From assembly GCF_963668475.1 (NCBI RefSeq), contig NZ_OY764544.1:3862860-3926859 (forward strand): a stretch of DNA of 64,000 nucleotides, given 5' to 3'. Every line of letters starts with the position of its first letter. Positions within the stretch are counted from its first letter, which is position 1. This document shows, one piece after another, positions 53,822-61,997 of the stretch. A program made the translations under genes and the position numbers. A model generated the notes under the pieces. That model saw only the letters and a list, made by a program, of their open reading frames with translations, made no database searches and was not told where the DNA came from. Source of the DNA: an uncultured Methanospirillum sp. (lineage in GTDB: Archaea > Halobacteriota > Methanomicrobia > Methanomicrobiales > Methanospirillaceae).

Positions 53822-54285
53822 GAGAGATCACCCGCCAGACGTAGATCGATTACCCCTTTCAGATAATTCATGTACTGAGTCTTGTTCCCGGTCATATACC
53901 AGACCTTGTGATTACTCTCCCGGTTGAAAGCAGTCTTGTTATACACTCCGATCATCAGGGAGGAGCCGGTTACTCCATACCGTTCTACCAGATCGGCACT
54001 CTTGGGTTCCTGGTAATTGATGTGGTCAAAGACGATCTTCTTGTTTTTTAGTTCGTTTGGGAAGAAGGTATTCACTGTCTCTTCTGCGTAGTCACCAACT
54101 ATCGTGCAACTCCGGCACCCGTTTGTCGGGTGGAAATGGTATACCTCTACCTTCTCTACCGGTGACATCACACCCGCACCGGCAGTTTTTCCGGCAGGCG
54201 ACGTACAGCCGGCAGAGAGCATGACACCGATGAAAACTGCGATGATCAACAGCATAAGAGAGAATCTGATTTGATTGTGTTCCAT
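53818..54285 (-). CDS. ArsF-family secreted lipoprotein with CxxC (copy 1)
   Basis: A protein of 155 residues. The hydrophobic signal ends at a lipobox (VMLSAGCTSPAG). The mature domain has KVEVYHFHPTNGCRSCTIVG, where the CRSC pair resembles a thioredoxin-type active site, and VTGSSLMIGVYNKTAF. It matches proteins annotated as ArsF subunits of the nitroaryl-arsenical reductase. It is expected outside the membrane. It lies between the CcdA fusion gene (26-base gap) and the ArsG-like gene (4-base overlap). Confidence 0.82.
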   Translation of the reverse strand: MEHNQIRFSLMLLIIAVFIGVMLSAGCTSPAGKTAGAGVMSPVEKVEVYHFHPTNGCRSCTIVGDYAEETVNTFFPNELKNKKIVFDHINYQEPKSADLVERYGVTGSSLMIGVYNKTAFNRESNHKVWYMTGNKTQYMNYLKGVIDLRLAGDLS

Positions 54286-54311
54286 TGTTTTCAAGCCTCC
54301 CATAATGCCGG

Positions 54312-55487
54312 TTATAGCAGAACCTCACGTAAGATCATAATCGCAAAGACCAGCATAATCAGACCAATAATCAGACGAAGAGATCTTCTCTGATCAATCC
54401 GCCACTCGTTCACCCGCTCGGGAGGGATACCCCAGTAGATGAGACCGATGATAACCAGAAGAGGAAATACAAAGGCAATGTTATAGATGAACAGATACCA
54501 CAGCCCTCCGACAAGGTTTGTTTTCAGTGATATCATCGAGATGATCGAGAGATAAATTCCTCCTGTGCAGGGGAGTTCAAACATCCCTACCAGGATTCCG
54601 AGAATGAATGCAGCGGGTATCGATGATTTCTCAACGAAGTGGTTGATCGTCTCTTTCCGTGATTCAGGTATTGCAAGACTCAACCCTCTCCCGGGAAGAA
54701 TCGCATCCTTGATCATGATGATCGCAAATATCAGGGCGATGATCCCGGCTACCAGAGAGAATCCACTCACCAGGCCGGTGGTCTGGACCACCGTGAAGAT
54801 GCCGACCCCGGAGAGGAAATAAAAGATGAAGACTGCTGCCGTATAAACCAATCCGGTCAGAAGAACCCGTCGCCGGTTATTGAGGGAGAGCAGATAAGTC
54901 AGGAGAAAGACCAGAACCGCAAAGGCACAGGGATTGATACCGTCCAGCAGCCCTGCCCCGAGAATGAGCGGAAGACCGATCTCAAATGAACCACCATATG
55001 TAACTCCGGAGATACCGGAGAGGAAGGTATCAATGGGACTTTTTTTGTTCTTCTGCACTGCAAGGGCCAGTGGCTCGTAATAGGTGGAGATAGCATCATA
55101 TCCTTCGAGCACCACCGGCCCAATGAAGATGACCGGATAGGAGATATACTTCTGATTGTACGCCAGTTTCGCCTCATCAAACAGCTTGCCGTTTGTTGTG
55201 TTATTGAAGAGATCGTAACTGGCCGGGTAGATCTCCGGATGAATCTCAGCGAGTCCTTTCAGATACTCAAGGGCTTCATGGCAGATACCACAATGGGTAT
55301 TATAGAAGAATGCCGTGGAGACTGGTTCATCAGATGCCAGGATATCCTGGATGAGCAGGTCAGCAGGTGTTCCATCCGGAATGGAAGATCCATTCTTTAC
55401 AAAGACCTCTGCACTGGCAGATGATATGAGCACCGCAAGGCTGCAGATGAGAAGAATGGGTATGAATCGTGATACAGCCGATGACAT
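54312..55487 (-). CDS. Thioredoxin-like domain fused to CcdA-type membrane domain
   Basis: A protein of 391 residues. A signal helix (ILLICSLAVLISSASA) leads to an extracytoplasmic thioredoxin-like domain with TAFFYNTHCGICHEALEYLK (CxxC). From about 165 a CcdA-like membrane domain follows (GLLDGINPCAFAVLVFLLTY, GMFELPCTGGIYLSIISMIS). This resembles part of DsbD: electrons can pass from cytoplasmic thioredoxin through the membrane to the outside. It is flanked by two ArsF-like secreted CxxC genes, the likely electron acceptors. Confidence 0.85.
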   Translation of the reverse strand: MSSAVSRFIPILLICSLAVLISSASAEVFVKNGSSIPDGTPADLLIQDILASDEPVSTAFFYNTHCGICHEALEYLKGLAEIHPEIYPASYDLFNNTTNGKLFDEAKLAYNQKYISYPVIFIGPVVLEGYDAISTYYEPLALAVQKNKKSPIDTFLSGISGVTYGGSFEIGLPLILGAGLLDGINPCAFAVLVFLLTYLLSLNNRRRVLLTGLVYTAAVFIFYFLSGVGIFTVVQTTGLVSGFSLVAGIIALIFAIIMIKDAILPGRGLSLAIPESRKETINHFVEKSSIPAAFILGILVGMFELPCTGGIYLSIISMISLKTNLVGGLWYLFIYNIAFVFPLLVIIGLIYWGIPPERVNEWRIDQRRSLRLIIGLIMLVFAIMILREVLL

Positions 55488-55515
55488 GTCTCACCAAAAT
55501 GAAATAGAAGAGAGA

Positions 55516-55989
55516 TTATTCCTCAAAGGATCCGGCAAGTCTCTTGTCGAGGAGATCCTTCAGATAGGTATCGAATTTCCCTTTGTCCCCGACAATATAC
55601 CATACCTTGACGTTCTCTTCCTTGTGGAACCCGGATACATCGGTCACCCCTATCATCAGTGAAGAGCCTGTTGCTCCGAACTTCTTGACCAGATCGGCAT
55701 TCTTGGGATCCTGGTAATTGATGTGGTCAAAGACGATCTTCTTGTTTTCAAGTTCAGAAGGATAGGATTTTTTTATCAACTCTTCTGCATAGTTCCCGAT
55801 GGTAGTACAGGTTATGCATCCGTTTGTCGGGTGAAAGTGATACACTTCAACCTGCTGAACGCCAGGGGTAGTGCTATTTGTTTCTGCAGCAGTGGCTCCG
55901 GAGATGAGAAGTCCGAAACAGACGATGCACATGAGCATAGATACGGCAATACCCCTTCCTGCTATTTTTTTTATTGATTGCTGATTCAT
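55516..55989 (-). CDS. ArsF-family secreted protein with CxxC (copy 2)
   Basis: A protein of 157 residues. The ATG at 55989 follows an AGGTG site; an upstream start would add 39 unlikely residues. A signal peptide (MLMCIVCFGLLISGATAAE) is followed by QVEVYHFHPTNGCITCTTIG and ATGSSLMIGVTDVSGFH. The domain is clearly paralogous to copy 1 at 53818. A 40-base stretch is identical between the two genes (54008-54047 and 55709-55748). It leads the minus-strand operon ArsF2-CcdA-ArsF1-ArsG. Confidence 0.82.
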   Translation of the reverse strand: MNQQSIKKIAGRGIAVSMLMCIVCFGLLISGATAAETNSTTPGVQQVEVYHFHPTNGCITCTTIGNYAEELIKKSYPSELENKKIVFDHINYQDPKNADLVKKFGATGSSLMIGVTDVSGFHKEENVKVWYIVGDKGKFDTYLKDLLDKRLAGSFEE

Positions 55990-56229
55990 GAATTCACCTG
56001 ATTGAAAAAAATACTGATGGGTTTTGATTGCCAGGTTGAGATGATAGGAAATTTCTGGACTGGTGTGACTCCAAGCACGCTCAAATCTGACTGCCCCCTC
56101 ATTCAATTAATTTTGAACTAATAAAAAGTTGCCGTATAACCAACCCTAATTTTCAGGATTTTTCTTATCGCAGATGTTTAGAATGCGATAATAGGGAACC
56201 AAAGGATATCAGGGAAGAAAAAAAGTTGG

Positions 56230-56565
56230 TTACAGCCAGATCTGAATACACCGCTTTCCGGTCTGGGTTATAGAGTATATCAGATAAATGCCGTCAGATT
56301 CTTTGTCTATCAATCCGGCTGTGGTGAGCGTCTTGAGGTGATAGGATAATTTTGAATCTGCGATATCGATCACCTCTTTGATCACACAGACACAGAGTGG
56401 CTGAACATTGAGAAGATAGAGTATCTGGAGCCTGATGGGATCTGAAAGTGCAGAAAAAACATTCTTCTTTCGAATAAGTTCTTCATCAGGAGGAAGATAT
56501 TGCTTAAGACCCTCTACTCCCCCGATCTGACATAAGGTGTCCTCAATCGGTTCAGGTAATCCCAT
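56230..56565 (-). CDS. arsR: Second ArsR-family repressor
   Basis: A protein of 111 residues with a winged helix (FSALSDPIRLQILYLLNVQP, SKLSYHLKTLTTAGLIDKES). PLCVCVIKEV supplies the CxC pair typical of As(III)-sensing ArsR proteins. It probably controls the ArsF/CcdA operon downstream (240-base gap) and the genes at 57.3 kb, because the same TTCAA-N6-TTGAA palindrome lies upstream of it and of those genes. Confidence 0.88.
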   Translation of the reverse strand: MGLPEPIEDTLCQIGGVEGLKQYLPPDEELIRKKNVFSALSDPIRLQILYLLNVQPLCVCVIKEVIDIADSKLSYHLKTLTTAGLIDKESDGIYLIYSITQTGKRCIQIWL

Positions 56566-56638
56566 ATCCGGTCAATCCTCGTATTGATGTAGATTTTATA
56601 CACATAGTAACTCCCTATATTCAACGCTCTCAGTATTA

Positions 56639-56654
56639 TTCAATAACAGTTGAA
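56639..56654. promoter_or_regulatory. TTCAA-N6-TTGAA operator, arsR side
   Basis: TTCAA-TAACAG-TTGAA lies 74 bases upstream of the second arsR start. Another palindrome, TTGATATCAA, is just right of it. The same half-sites with the same 6-base spacer recur at 57273-57288. Confidence 0.55.
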
Positions 56655-56724
56655 ATTGTTGTTGATATCAAATAATCTCTTATTACGATGTTGATCTTCT
56701 GGTAAAGAGTTTTTTTATTTTCTT

Positions 56725-57156
56725 CTATCCACAACACCCGTTTGATGATCCTGTTCGCTCGTCCATCTGATCTGCTGCGATCATCAGTACCCGCCGGATC
56801 AGATCTGCGGGAAGTGATTCATAGAGTTCATCCGGAGTCTGGATTGCGCGACATTCAGCAGACTCCTGCTCGACGATACAGGCACAGGACTCACAGCATG
56901 TCTGAACCACCCTGGCATTTGTCAGGTACTCTTCCAATGGTTTTCCATTGATCAGCACTTTGTTAGACTCAGGGAGTTGTTCGGACGGGAGCACCGTTTC
57001 AGTATATACAATCTGAATCCCTCTCTCAGTCAGTTCAGGTTCCACATCCTTGATCACCGCTGCTACGGTTGTACCGGTTGCAGAGCATCGCACACAGGTA
57101 TGGGTTACGTCTGCACCGAGATGCAGCCATTCAACATACAATTCTTTTGTCATCAA
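56725..57156 (-). CDS. DUF2703-family cysteine-rich protein
   Basis: A protein of 143 residues. WLHLGADVTHTCVRCSATG holds the family CxxC; VVQTCCESCACIVEQESAEC adds a cluster of further cysteines, and the end is NGCCG. The family has a thioredoxin-like outline and is found in anaerobes near metal genes. It may bind a metalloid or pass thiol electrons in the cytoplasm. It is divergent from the genes at 57334 across the second operator. Confidence 0.82.
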   Translation of the reverse strand: MMTKELYVEWLHLGADVTHTCVRCSATGTTVAAVIKDVEPELTERGIQIVYTETVLPSEQLPESNKVLINGKPLEEYLTNARVVQTCCESCACIVEQESAECRAIQTPDELYESLPADLIRRVLMIAADQMDERTGSSNGCCG

Positions 57157-57272
57157 TACTCCCTGGGTTTTCTTTCGTTCTCATGATCTTTTAAATAGTT
57201 CACTCTTTCGCTGGTGATTCGATCCTCATGAAATTATGGGTCAGGAGAGATTTAATAAACTTCAACGACTAC

Positions 57273-57288
57273 TTCAATTATTGTTGAA
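57273..57288. promoter_or_regulatory. TTCAA-N6-TTGAA operator, permease-cluster side
   Basis: TTCAA-TTATTG-TTGAA is centred about 53 bases before the ATG at 57334 and lies in the 177-base divergent region with the DUF2703 gene. The half-sites and spacing match 56639-56654, so one ArsR could govern both. Confidence 0.55.
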
Positions 57289-57333
57289 ATGTTTGAGGCC
57301 AGTTCAGATCAAACACATTGAGATGAGAATTAC

Positions 57334-57525
57334 ATGCCCTTTATGATGCCGTTTTTTGGAATGCCAATAATCTTCTTTGCCGGAGCGGTGATCTTCTGCC
57401 TCCTGGTGATGATCGGAGTCATGCTTCTGATGCGCCGGATGATGCAGGGAGGCTGTTGCTCAGGGTGTTGCTGTCAGAATTTTTCCCGGGAACAGCGTGA
57501 ACAGGAAAAGATCGGAGATCAGTGA
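57334..57525 (+). CDS. Small membrane protein with Cys-rich tail
   Basis: A protein of 63 residues. One hydrophobic helix (IIFFAGAVIFCLLVMIGVML) is followed by a cysteine cluster (GGCCSGCCCQN) and a charged tail. It could bind metal at the membrane surface. It is first in a plus-strand group whose genes lie within about 70 bases of one another, and it starts just after the operator. The family is not recognised. Confidence 0.65.
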   Translation: MPFMMPFFGMPIIFFAGAVIFCLLVMIGVMLLMRRMMQGGCCSGCCCQNFSREQREQEKIGDQ

Positions 57526-57532
57526 GGATATC

Positions 57533-57790
57533 ATGAACACAGATGTTCCCTGTTGTCAGGCAGATGCACTCCGGCGAGTCAGACAGGTTCCCGTGAACGG
57601 GATTCCTACCGGTATCACCATGCTCGATGAGATTATTGCAGAGGTCAAAGCGATGAACCTCTCTTCTGATCAGCTGGTCAAAGATGCCGTTCTAAAGAAG
57701 GTGAAAGTGTACAATTACGTCCCGAAGGCTGCCGAAGACGCGTATCTCAAGGCTATCCTGGCGGTATATCACAAGAGTGGTTCCTCGTAA
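57533..57790 (+). CDS. Small protein of the permease/redox cluster
   Basis: A protein of 85 residues. It starts MNTDVPCCQADALRRVRQVP, then VNGIPTGITMLDEIIAEVKA; the end is helical and basic. Small proteins with this CC..RRVR..G..G...LD pattern often occur beside DUF318 permeases and mini-thioredoxins; none has a known function. The ATG at 57533 has a GAGG site upstream; an earlier start would overlap the previous gene. Confidence 0.65.
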   Translation: MNTDVPCCQADALRRVRQVPVNGIPTGITMLDEIIAEVKAMNLSSDQLVKDAVLKKVKVYNYVPKAAEDAYLKAILAVYHKSGSS

Positions 57791-57828
57791 CTAATCCGCA
57801 TCTGTTCAAATAAAAAACAGGAATTATC

Positions 57829-58803
57829 ATGGTCTTTGAAATTGTTCAAACCGCTGCAGACTGGATCGTCTATACGCTTCTCGGTCTTAGTCCGGAGAGT
57901 CAGATAGGGAGTGCTCTGAACTTCTTCCTCTATGATACGGTGAAGATATTCATCCTCCTGCTTGTGATCGTCTTTGTGGTCACCTTTCTCAGGTCGTTCT
58001 TCTCGCCTGAGAAGACAAAAGCCTGGCTTGCGGAGCGGAAAGGATCCACCTTTATCGGTCATATCCTGGCTGCACTGCTCGGGATCATCACCCCGTTCTG
58101 TTCCTGCTCTGCAGTCCCGCTCTTCATCGGTTTTGTAGAAGCCGGCATTCCGCTCGGGGTTACGTTCACCTACCTGATCGCCGCACCGATGGTGAACGAG
58201 GTCGCCCTGGTAATGCTCTATGGCCTCTTTGGCTGGCAGATCGCTCTCACCTACATTGTATCTGGTGAAGTGATCGCGATCGTTGCCGGGCTGGTCATTG
58301 GCAGACTGAAACTTGAACGGTTTGTTGAAGAATACGTCTACCAGGTCAAAGTCAAATCCAACCGGATGGCGATGCATACACCGACATACACAGAACGAAT
58401 CCAGGAATCCTGGATTGAAACGCTTGAGATCATCAAGAAGATCTGGCTCTATGTTGTGATCGGTATCGGAATTGGTGCCCTGATGCATGGCTGGGTTCCT
58501 GCCGGAGCACTTGCTGCGTATGCAGGGAAGGATAACCCGTTCGCAGTGATTGTTGCAGTCATCATCGGTATTCCCCTGTACAGCAATGCAGCCGGAGTCA
58601 TTCCGCTGGTGTCAGAACTGACCCGTGCCGGGGTCGCGATGGGAACCGCTCTCGCTTTCATGATGGCCGTGACCGCTCTCTCCATCCCTGAGATGATTCT
58701 GCTCAGAAAAGTTCTCAAACCCCGGCTTCTTGCCATTTTTATCGGAGTGGTTGGTTCGGGAATTATCCTTACCGGGTATCTCTTCAACTGGCTGATGGGA
58801 TAG
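57829..58803 (+). CDS. DUF318/UPF0718 permease
   Basis: A protein of 324 residues with about eight membrane segments. The family motif is PFCSCSAVPLFIGFVEAGI; the second half repeats it loosely (GIPLYSNAAGVIPLVSEL). Members related to ArsP export organoarsenicals, and others are linked to metal efflux. Neighbouring thiol proteins support a metalloid role. The start has no strong upstream site. Confidence 0.87.
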   Translation: MVFEIVQTAADWIVYTLLGLSPESQIGSALNFFLYDTVKIFILLLVIVFVVTFLRSFFSPEKTKAWLAERKGSTFIGHILAALLGIITPFCSCSAVPLFIGFVEAGIPLGVTFTYLIAAPMVNEVALVMLYGLFGWQIALTYIVSGEVIAIVAGLVIGRLKLERFVEEYVYQVKVKSNRMAMHTPTYTERIQESWIETLEIIKKIWLYVVIGIGIGALMHGWVPAGALAAYAGKDNPFAVIVAVIIGIPLYSNAAGVIPLVSELTRAGVAMGTALAFMMAVTALSIPEMILLRKVLKPRLLAIFIGVVGSGIILTGYLFNWLMG

Positions 58804-58871
58804 AGGAAGAGAAAATTATTGGTCGAAAGATGAATATTTGAGAAGTGACAATTAGTTCAAAATACGGTGAA

Positions 58872-59111
58872 ATGATGAAACTCGAAATTTTAGGCTCCGG
58901 ATGTACGAAATGCAAACGAATGTATGACAACGTGAATGAGGCAGTGAAGAAGGCAGATCTTCAGGCCGAGGTCATCAAAGTTGAAGATCTGAGTGAGATC
59001 GTCAGTCGTGGTATTCTGATGACCCCTTCCCTGTTTGTAGACGGGGAAGAGGTTGTGGCTGGCCGGGTTCCAACCGTGAATGAGATCATCGAGATCCTCA
59101 AGGGGGCATAA
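58872..59111 (+). CDS. Mini-thioredoxin (redox-active disulfide protein 2 type)
   Basis: A protein of 79 residues with only the core thioredoxin fold. LEILGSGCTKCKRMYDNV carries the CxxC, and MTPSLFVDGEEVVAGRVP contains the cis-Pro. This small type often accompanies DUF318 permeases. It could supply electrons to ArsC or to the CcdA fusion. A GGTGA site precedes ATG 58872; ATG 58875 is the alternative. Its stop overlaps the next ATG by one base. Confidence 0.88.
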   Translation: MMKLEILGSGCTKCKRMYDNVNEAVKKADLQAEVIKVEDLSEIVSRGILMTPSLFVDGEEVVAGRVPTVNEIIEILKGA

Positions 59112-59569
59112 TGGCAGAGCAGGCACCCTGTTCCTGTGGCGGCGGGGACAAATCACGGATCATCTTCCCCTGCTGCGGGCAGGCGAACACCGGACAGATC
59201 TCGAACGCCGCTGCGATCCAGCTTGATGAGGAATCGTACGGGGGATATGCCTGCACCGCTCTGCTTGCATCATCTGAAGCCCTTGCAAAACGTGCCAACG
59301 AGGTCGATGAGGTTGTTGCGATCGACGGGTGCGGGATGCATTGTGCAAAGAAGATCGCCGAGGCGGCAGGAGTCCCGGTTCACCAGCACCTGGTGATCAC
59401 CGATCTCGGTGTTGAAAAGAAGAGTGGTGACCGGTCATTCACCCCTGACCAGGTCGAGGTGATTGCCTCAACTGCCTGGAAAGGTGAAGGAAAACTCCAG
59501 GAGTCAGGGAAAGGAAAGAAACCTTCAGACGGATCAAGCGGGTGCGGTTGCGGCGGGAAGTGCTGCTAA
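59111..59569 (+). CDS. DGC-type putative zinc-binding protein (long form)
   Basis: A protein of 152 residues. PCSCGGGDKSRIIFPCCGQA, YGGYACTALLASS and AIDGCGMHCAKKIAEAAG are the cysteine blocks, including the DGC signature. The tail SGCGCGGKCC is unusually cysteine-rich. The family is named for zinc binding but remains uncharacterised. It is translationally coupled to the mini-thioredoxin gene. Confidence 0.85.
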   Translation: MAEQAPCSCGGGDKSRIIFPCCGQANTGQISNAAAIQLDEESYGGYACTALLASSEALAKRANEVDEVVAIDGCGMHCAKKIAEAAGVPVHQHLVITDLGVEKKSGDRSFTPDQVEVIASTAWKGEGKLQESGKGKKPSDGSSGCGCGGKCC

Positions 59570-59581
59570 TCTCATTTTTTT

Positions 59582-59938
59582 ATGCATGATGATGACGGGA
59601 TAACCCTGATCACCTGCTCCGGGATATCTAATACGGGTAAACTCACCGCGAAGACCGGAGAGCATCTGATGAGGAATTGTCCGGGTATGATTGAGCATTG
59701 TATCTCCTGCCGGGTGGATCCGGACCGGCTCTGTGATGCTCTTTCTCAGGCAGAAAGGATCGTTGTTCTTGATGGATGTTCTGACTGGTGCGGGAGAAAG
59801 AAGGTGAAGGAGCATGGGTTTGATCCTGATATTCATCTGATCGCAACCGAGTGCGGTATCGTTAAAAACGGGATGGAAGATCCCCGGTTTGACGAGATTG
59901 AGCATCTGACCGCGATTGTCCGGGAACAACTCCGGTGA
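59582..59938 (+). CDS. DGC-type putative zinc-binding protein (short form)
   Basis: A protein of 118 residues. LITCSGISNTGKLTAKTGEH, EHCISCRVDP and LDGCSDWCGRKKVKEHG reproduce the motif order of the preceding gene without its tail. The two are probable tandem paralogues, 12 bases apart. The broken relative at 51590 would be a third. Confidence 0.83.
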   Translation: MHDDDGITLITCSGISNTGKLTAKTGEHLMRNCPGMIEHCISCRVDPDRLCDALSQAERIVVLDGCSDWCGRKKVKEHGFDPDIHLIATECGIVKNGMEDPRFDEIEHLTAIVREQLR

Positions 59939-59977
59939 TGGGACAACCGGATCTCTTTCGTTCTTCTTTTGATTTGC

Positions 59978-60484
59978 ATGAACGATAAAAAACGATATAA
60001 CGGAATGGCTCTCCCGCTCCTCATTCTTGCAATCACCACCGTGCTTCTCATTCTGTCGGGCGGTTGTGGGTGCAATAAAAGTTGTATCCTGGGAAACCAG
60101 TCATTCCCTGAACCGGGACAATCGGCTCCGGTTTTCTTTTCGTCAGATGCAATCGAGGTGTATCATTTCCATCCTGCCCAGCAGTGTTACTCATGCCAGG
60201 TCCTTGGCCAGCTTGCAGAAGAGACCGTGAACTCCTCATTCGCCCGTGAGCTGGCAGATGGGAGACTAATCTTTGTACATATCAACGCAGAACTGCCTGA
60301 GAATGCAGAACTGGTATCCCGGTACGGAGTGACTTCGTCGTCACTGATGATCGGGTACACCAATGAGACCGGTTTTCACGCAGAGAATCAGATCGGACTC
60401 TGGTATACGCTGGGAGATAAAGAGGGGTTTATGAATGATCTCCGGAGTGCAGTGTATGAACGACTGGGCAGAAACCAGAGATAG
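59978..60484 (+). CDS. ArsF-family secreted protein with CxxC (copy 3)
   Basis: A protein of 168 residues. The signal helix (ALPLLILAITTVLLILSGGC) ends in a lipobox-like LSGGC, giving a lipid-anchored product. AIEVYHFHPAQQCYSCQVLG and VTSSSLMIGYTNETGFH correspond to copies 1 and 2, but this copy is more diverged and stands apart, in the plus-strand cluster with the DUF318 permease. The ATG at 59978 is chosen over an earlier start. It closes the thiol-redox island. Confidence 0.78.
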   Translation: MNDKKRYNGMALPLLILAITTVLLILSGGCGCNKSCILGNQSFPEPGQSAPVFFSSDAIEVYHFHPAQQCYSCQVLGQLAEETVNSSFARELADGRLIFVHINAELPENAELVSRYGVTSSSLMIGYTNETGFHAENQIGLWYTLGDKEGFMNDLRSAVYERLGRNQR

Positions 60485-60546
60485 TGTACCACTACATCTC
60501 CGGTTTCAGGCATATCATCAGGTACACGTGGATGATGGTGAGATGA

Positions 60547-61980
60547 ATGAATAATGACACCAATTTGAAAGACGAGATCCAGACACTCTGTGCCGGATTT
60601 AACACACATTTCATCGAGCGTGACGAGGAGATTCTCGGTGCCGTTCTAGCGATTCTCTCTAATGAGAATATCCTCTATCTCGGTCCGCCAGGAACCGCAA
60701 AAACATATCTTGCCCAGAGTATCTGCAGATCCATCAGAGGAGCGGACTTTTTCTATTACCTCCTGACCCGGTTCACCACTCCGGAAGAGATCTTCGGGCC
60801 ATTGTCGATTAAATCCCTTGAGAATGATGAGTTTCGAAGAAAGACTGATGGGTGTCTTCCCGCCTCTCACATTGCATTCCTTGATGAAATATTCAAGGCA
60901 AACAGTTCTATCCTCAACAGCCTGCTCACCATCTTGAACGAGCGACAGTTTCACAACGGAACCGAGGTGATTGATACCCCGCTTCTGACGGTGTTCGGGG
61001 CATCGAATGAACTTCCTGAAGAAGACGAGAGCCTGGAAGCACTATACGACCGTTTTCTCTTCCGGTACGATGTCCGGTACATTCAGAATGAAGAGAATGT
61101 GAAAACACTGCTCTTCATGTCTGGTCCTGATTTTTCTCCCCTGACAACTCTCACCACAGAAAAGATCGCCTGGATCAGGGAGCAGTCCCGGTCTGTCCAG
61201 ATTCCCGGGGAGGTGCAGGATATTATCCTCTCCCTGAAACGACATCTGGAACAGCGGGATTCAGAAGAAGGAGATGGATTCTGGGTATCTGACCGGCGGT
61301 GGAAGAAGATCACCGGGGTACTCAGGGTTGCCGCTGCCGCAAACGGGAATGGATCTATTGACCGGACTATGCTCCTTCTGCTCCAGCACCTGCTCTGGGA
61401 TCTGCCAGAGCAGAAAGAAGAGATTCGAAACCTGATCATCGATCACCTGGTAACCGGGGGGACAGACACTGAACATCTGGAGGCAGGAATCCTGCATCTG
61501 CAACAGATGCTTACCAAAGGAGATGCGTTTGTTGAAGATGTCAGCTTGCCTGTCCCTGTTTTCGCTCATGATAGCGACGGAAACAATCAGAAGATTGTCT
61601 CATATGCTGATCTCGTAGCGGCATCAAAGGATGAAAAATGGTTCTATTTTACTGTTGAACTCTCTTTTTCAACCGGATATCCCTTCACTCAAATCATGGA
61701 TATATTACAGAAGGAGTATCAGTTTTCTCCCAAAAAATCTCCGAATCCCGATAGGAAGGCTGTCTGCGAGGCAGAGTACGTGTATCTCATGGAACAGTTC
61801 CAGAGGTATCTCACTGCAGTCAGAGAGGGAGCCGTTCTCCTGAAACAGAACCTTGAGGCAAATATCTGGCTGACACGTTCAGACATTGATGAGGTGATCA
61901 GTGTCCAGCAGAATCGGCTTGCCCGGGTTCATCTGTTTGAAGAAAAGATGGACACCCTGACCCATGCCATCCGATCCTGA
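60547..61980 (+). CDS. MoxR-family AAA+ ATPase
   Basis: A protein of 477 residues, RavA-like. LYLGPPGTAKTYLAQSICR is Walker A, SHIAFLDEIFKANSSILNSL Walker B, and LTVFGASNELPEEDESLEAL sensor 1. The ATPase core covers residues 30-300; the rest is helical. MoxR ATPases work with VWA proteins as chaperones or metal-insertion machines; the VWA partner gene follows after 17 bases. It may mature a metalloenzyme; a link with the metalloid island is only positional. Confidence 0.93.
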   Translation: MNNDTNLKDEIQTLCAGFNTHFIERDEEILGAVLAILSNENILYLGPPGTAKTYLAQSICRSIRGADFFYYLLTRFTTPEEIFGPLSIKSLENDEFRRKTDGCLPASHIAFLDEIFKANSSILNSLLTILNERQFHNGTEVIDTPLLTVFGASNELPEEDESLEALYDRFLFRYDVRYIQNEENVKTLLFMSGPDFSPLTTLTTEKIAWIREQSRSVQIPGEVQDIILSLKRHLEQRDSEEGDGFWVSDRRWKKITGVLRVAAAANGNGSIDRTMLLLLQHLLWDLPEQKEEIRNLIIDHLVTGGTDTEHLEAGILHLQQMLTKGDAFVEDVSLPVPVFAHDSDGNNQKIVSYADLVAASKDEKWFYFTVELSFSTGYPFTQIMDILQKEYQFSPKKSPNPDRKAVCEAEYVYLMEQFQRYLTAVREGAVLLKQNLEANIWLTRSDIDEVISVQQNRLARVHLFEEKMDTLTHAIRS

Positions 61981-61997
61981 CCACTGATGAGAAACAC

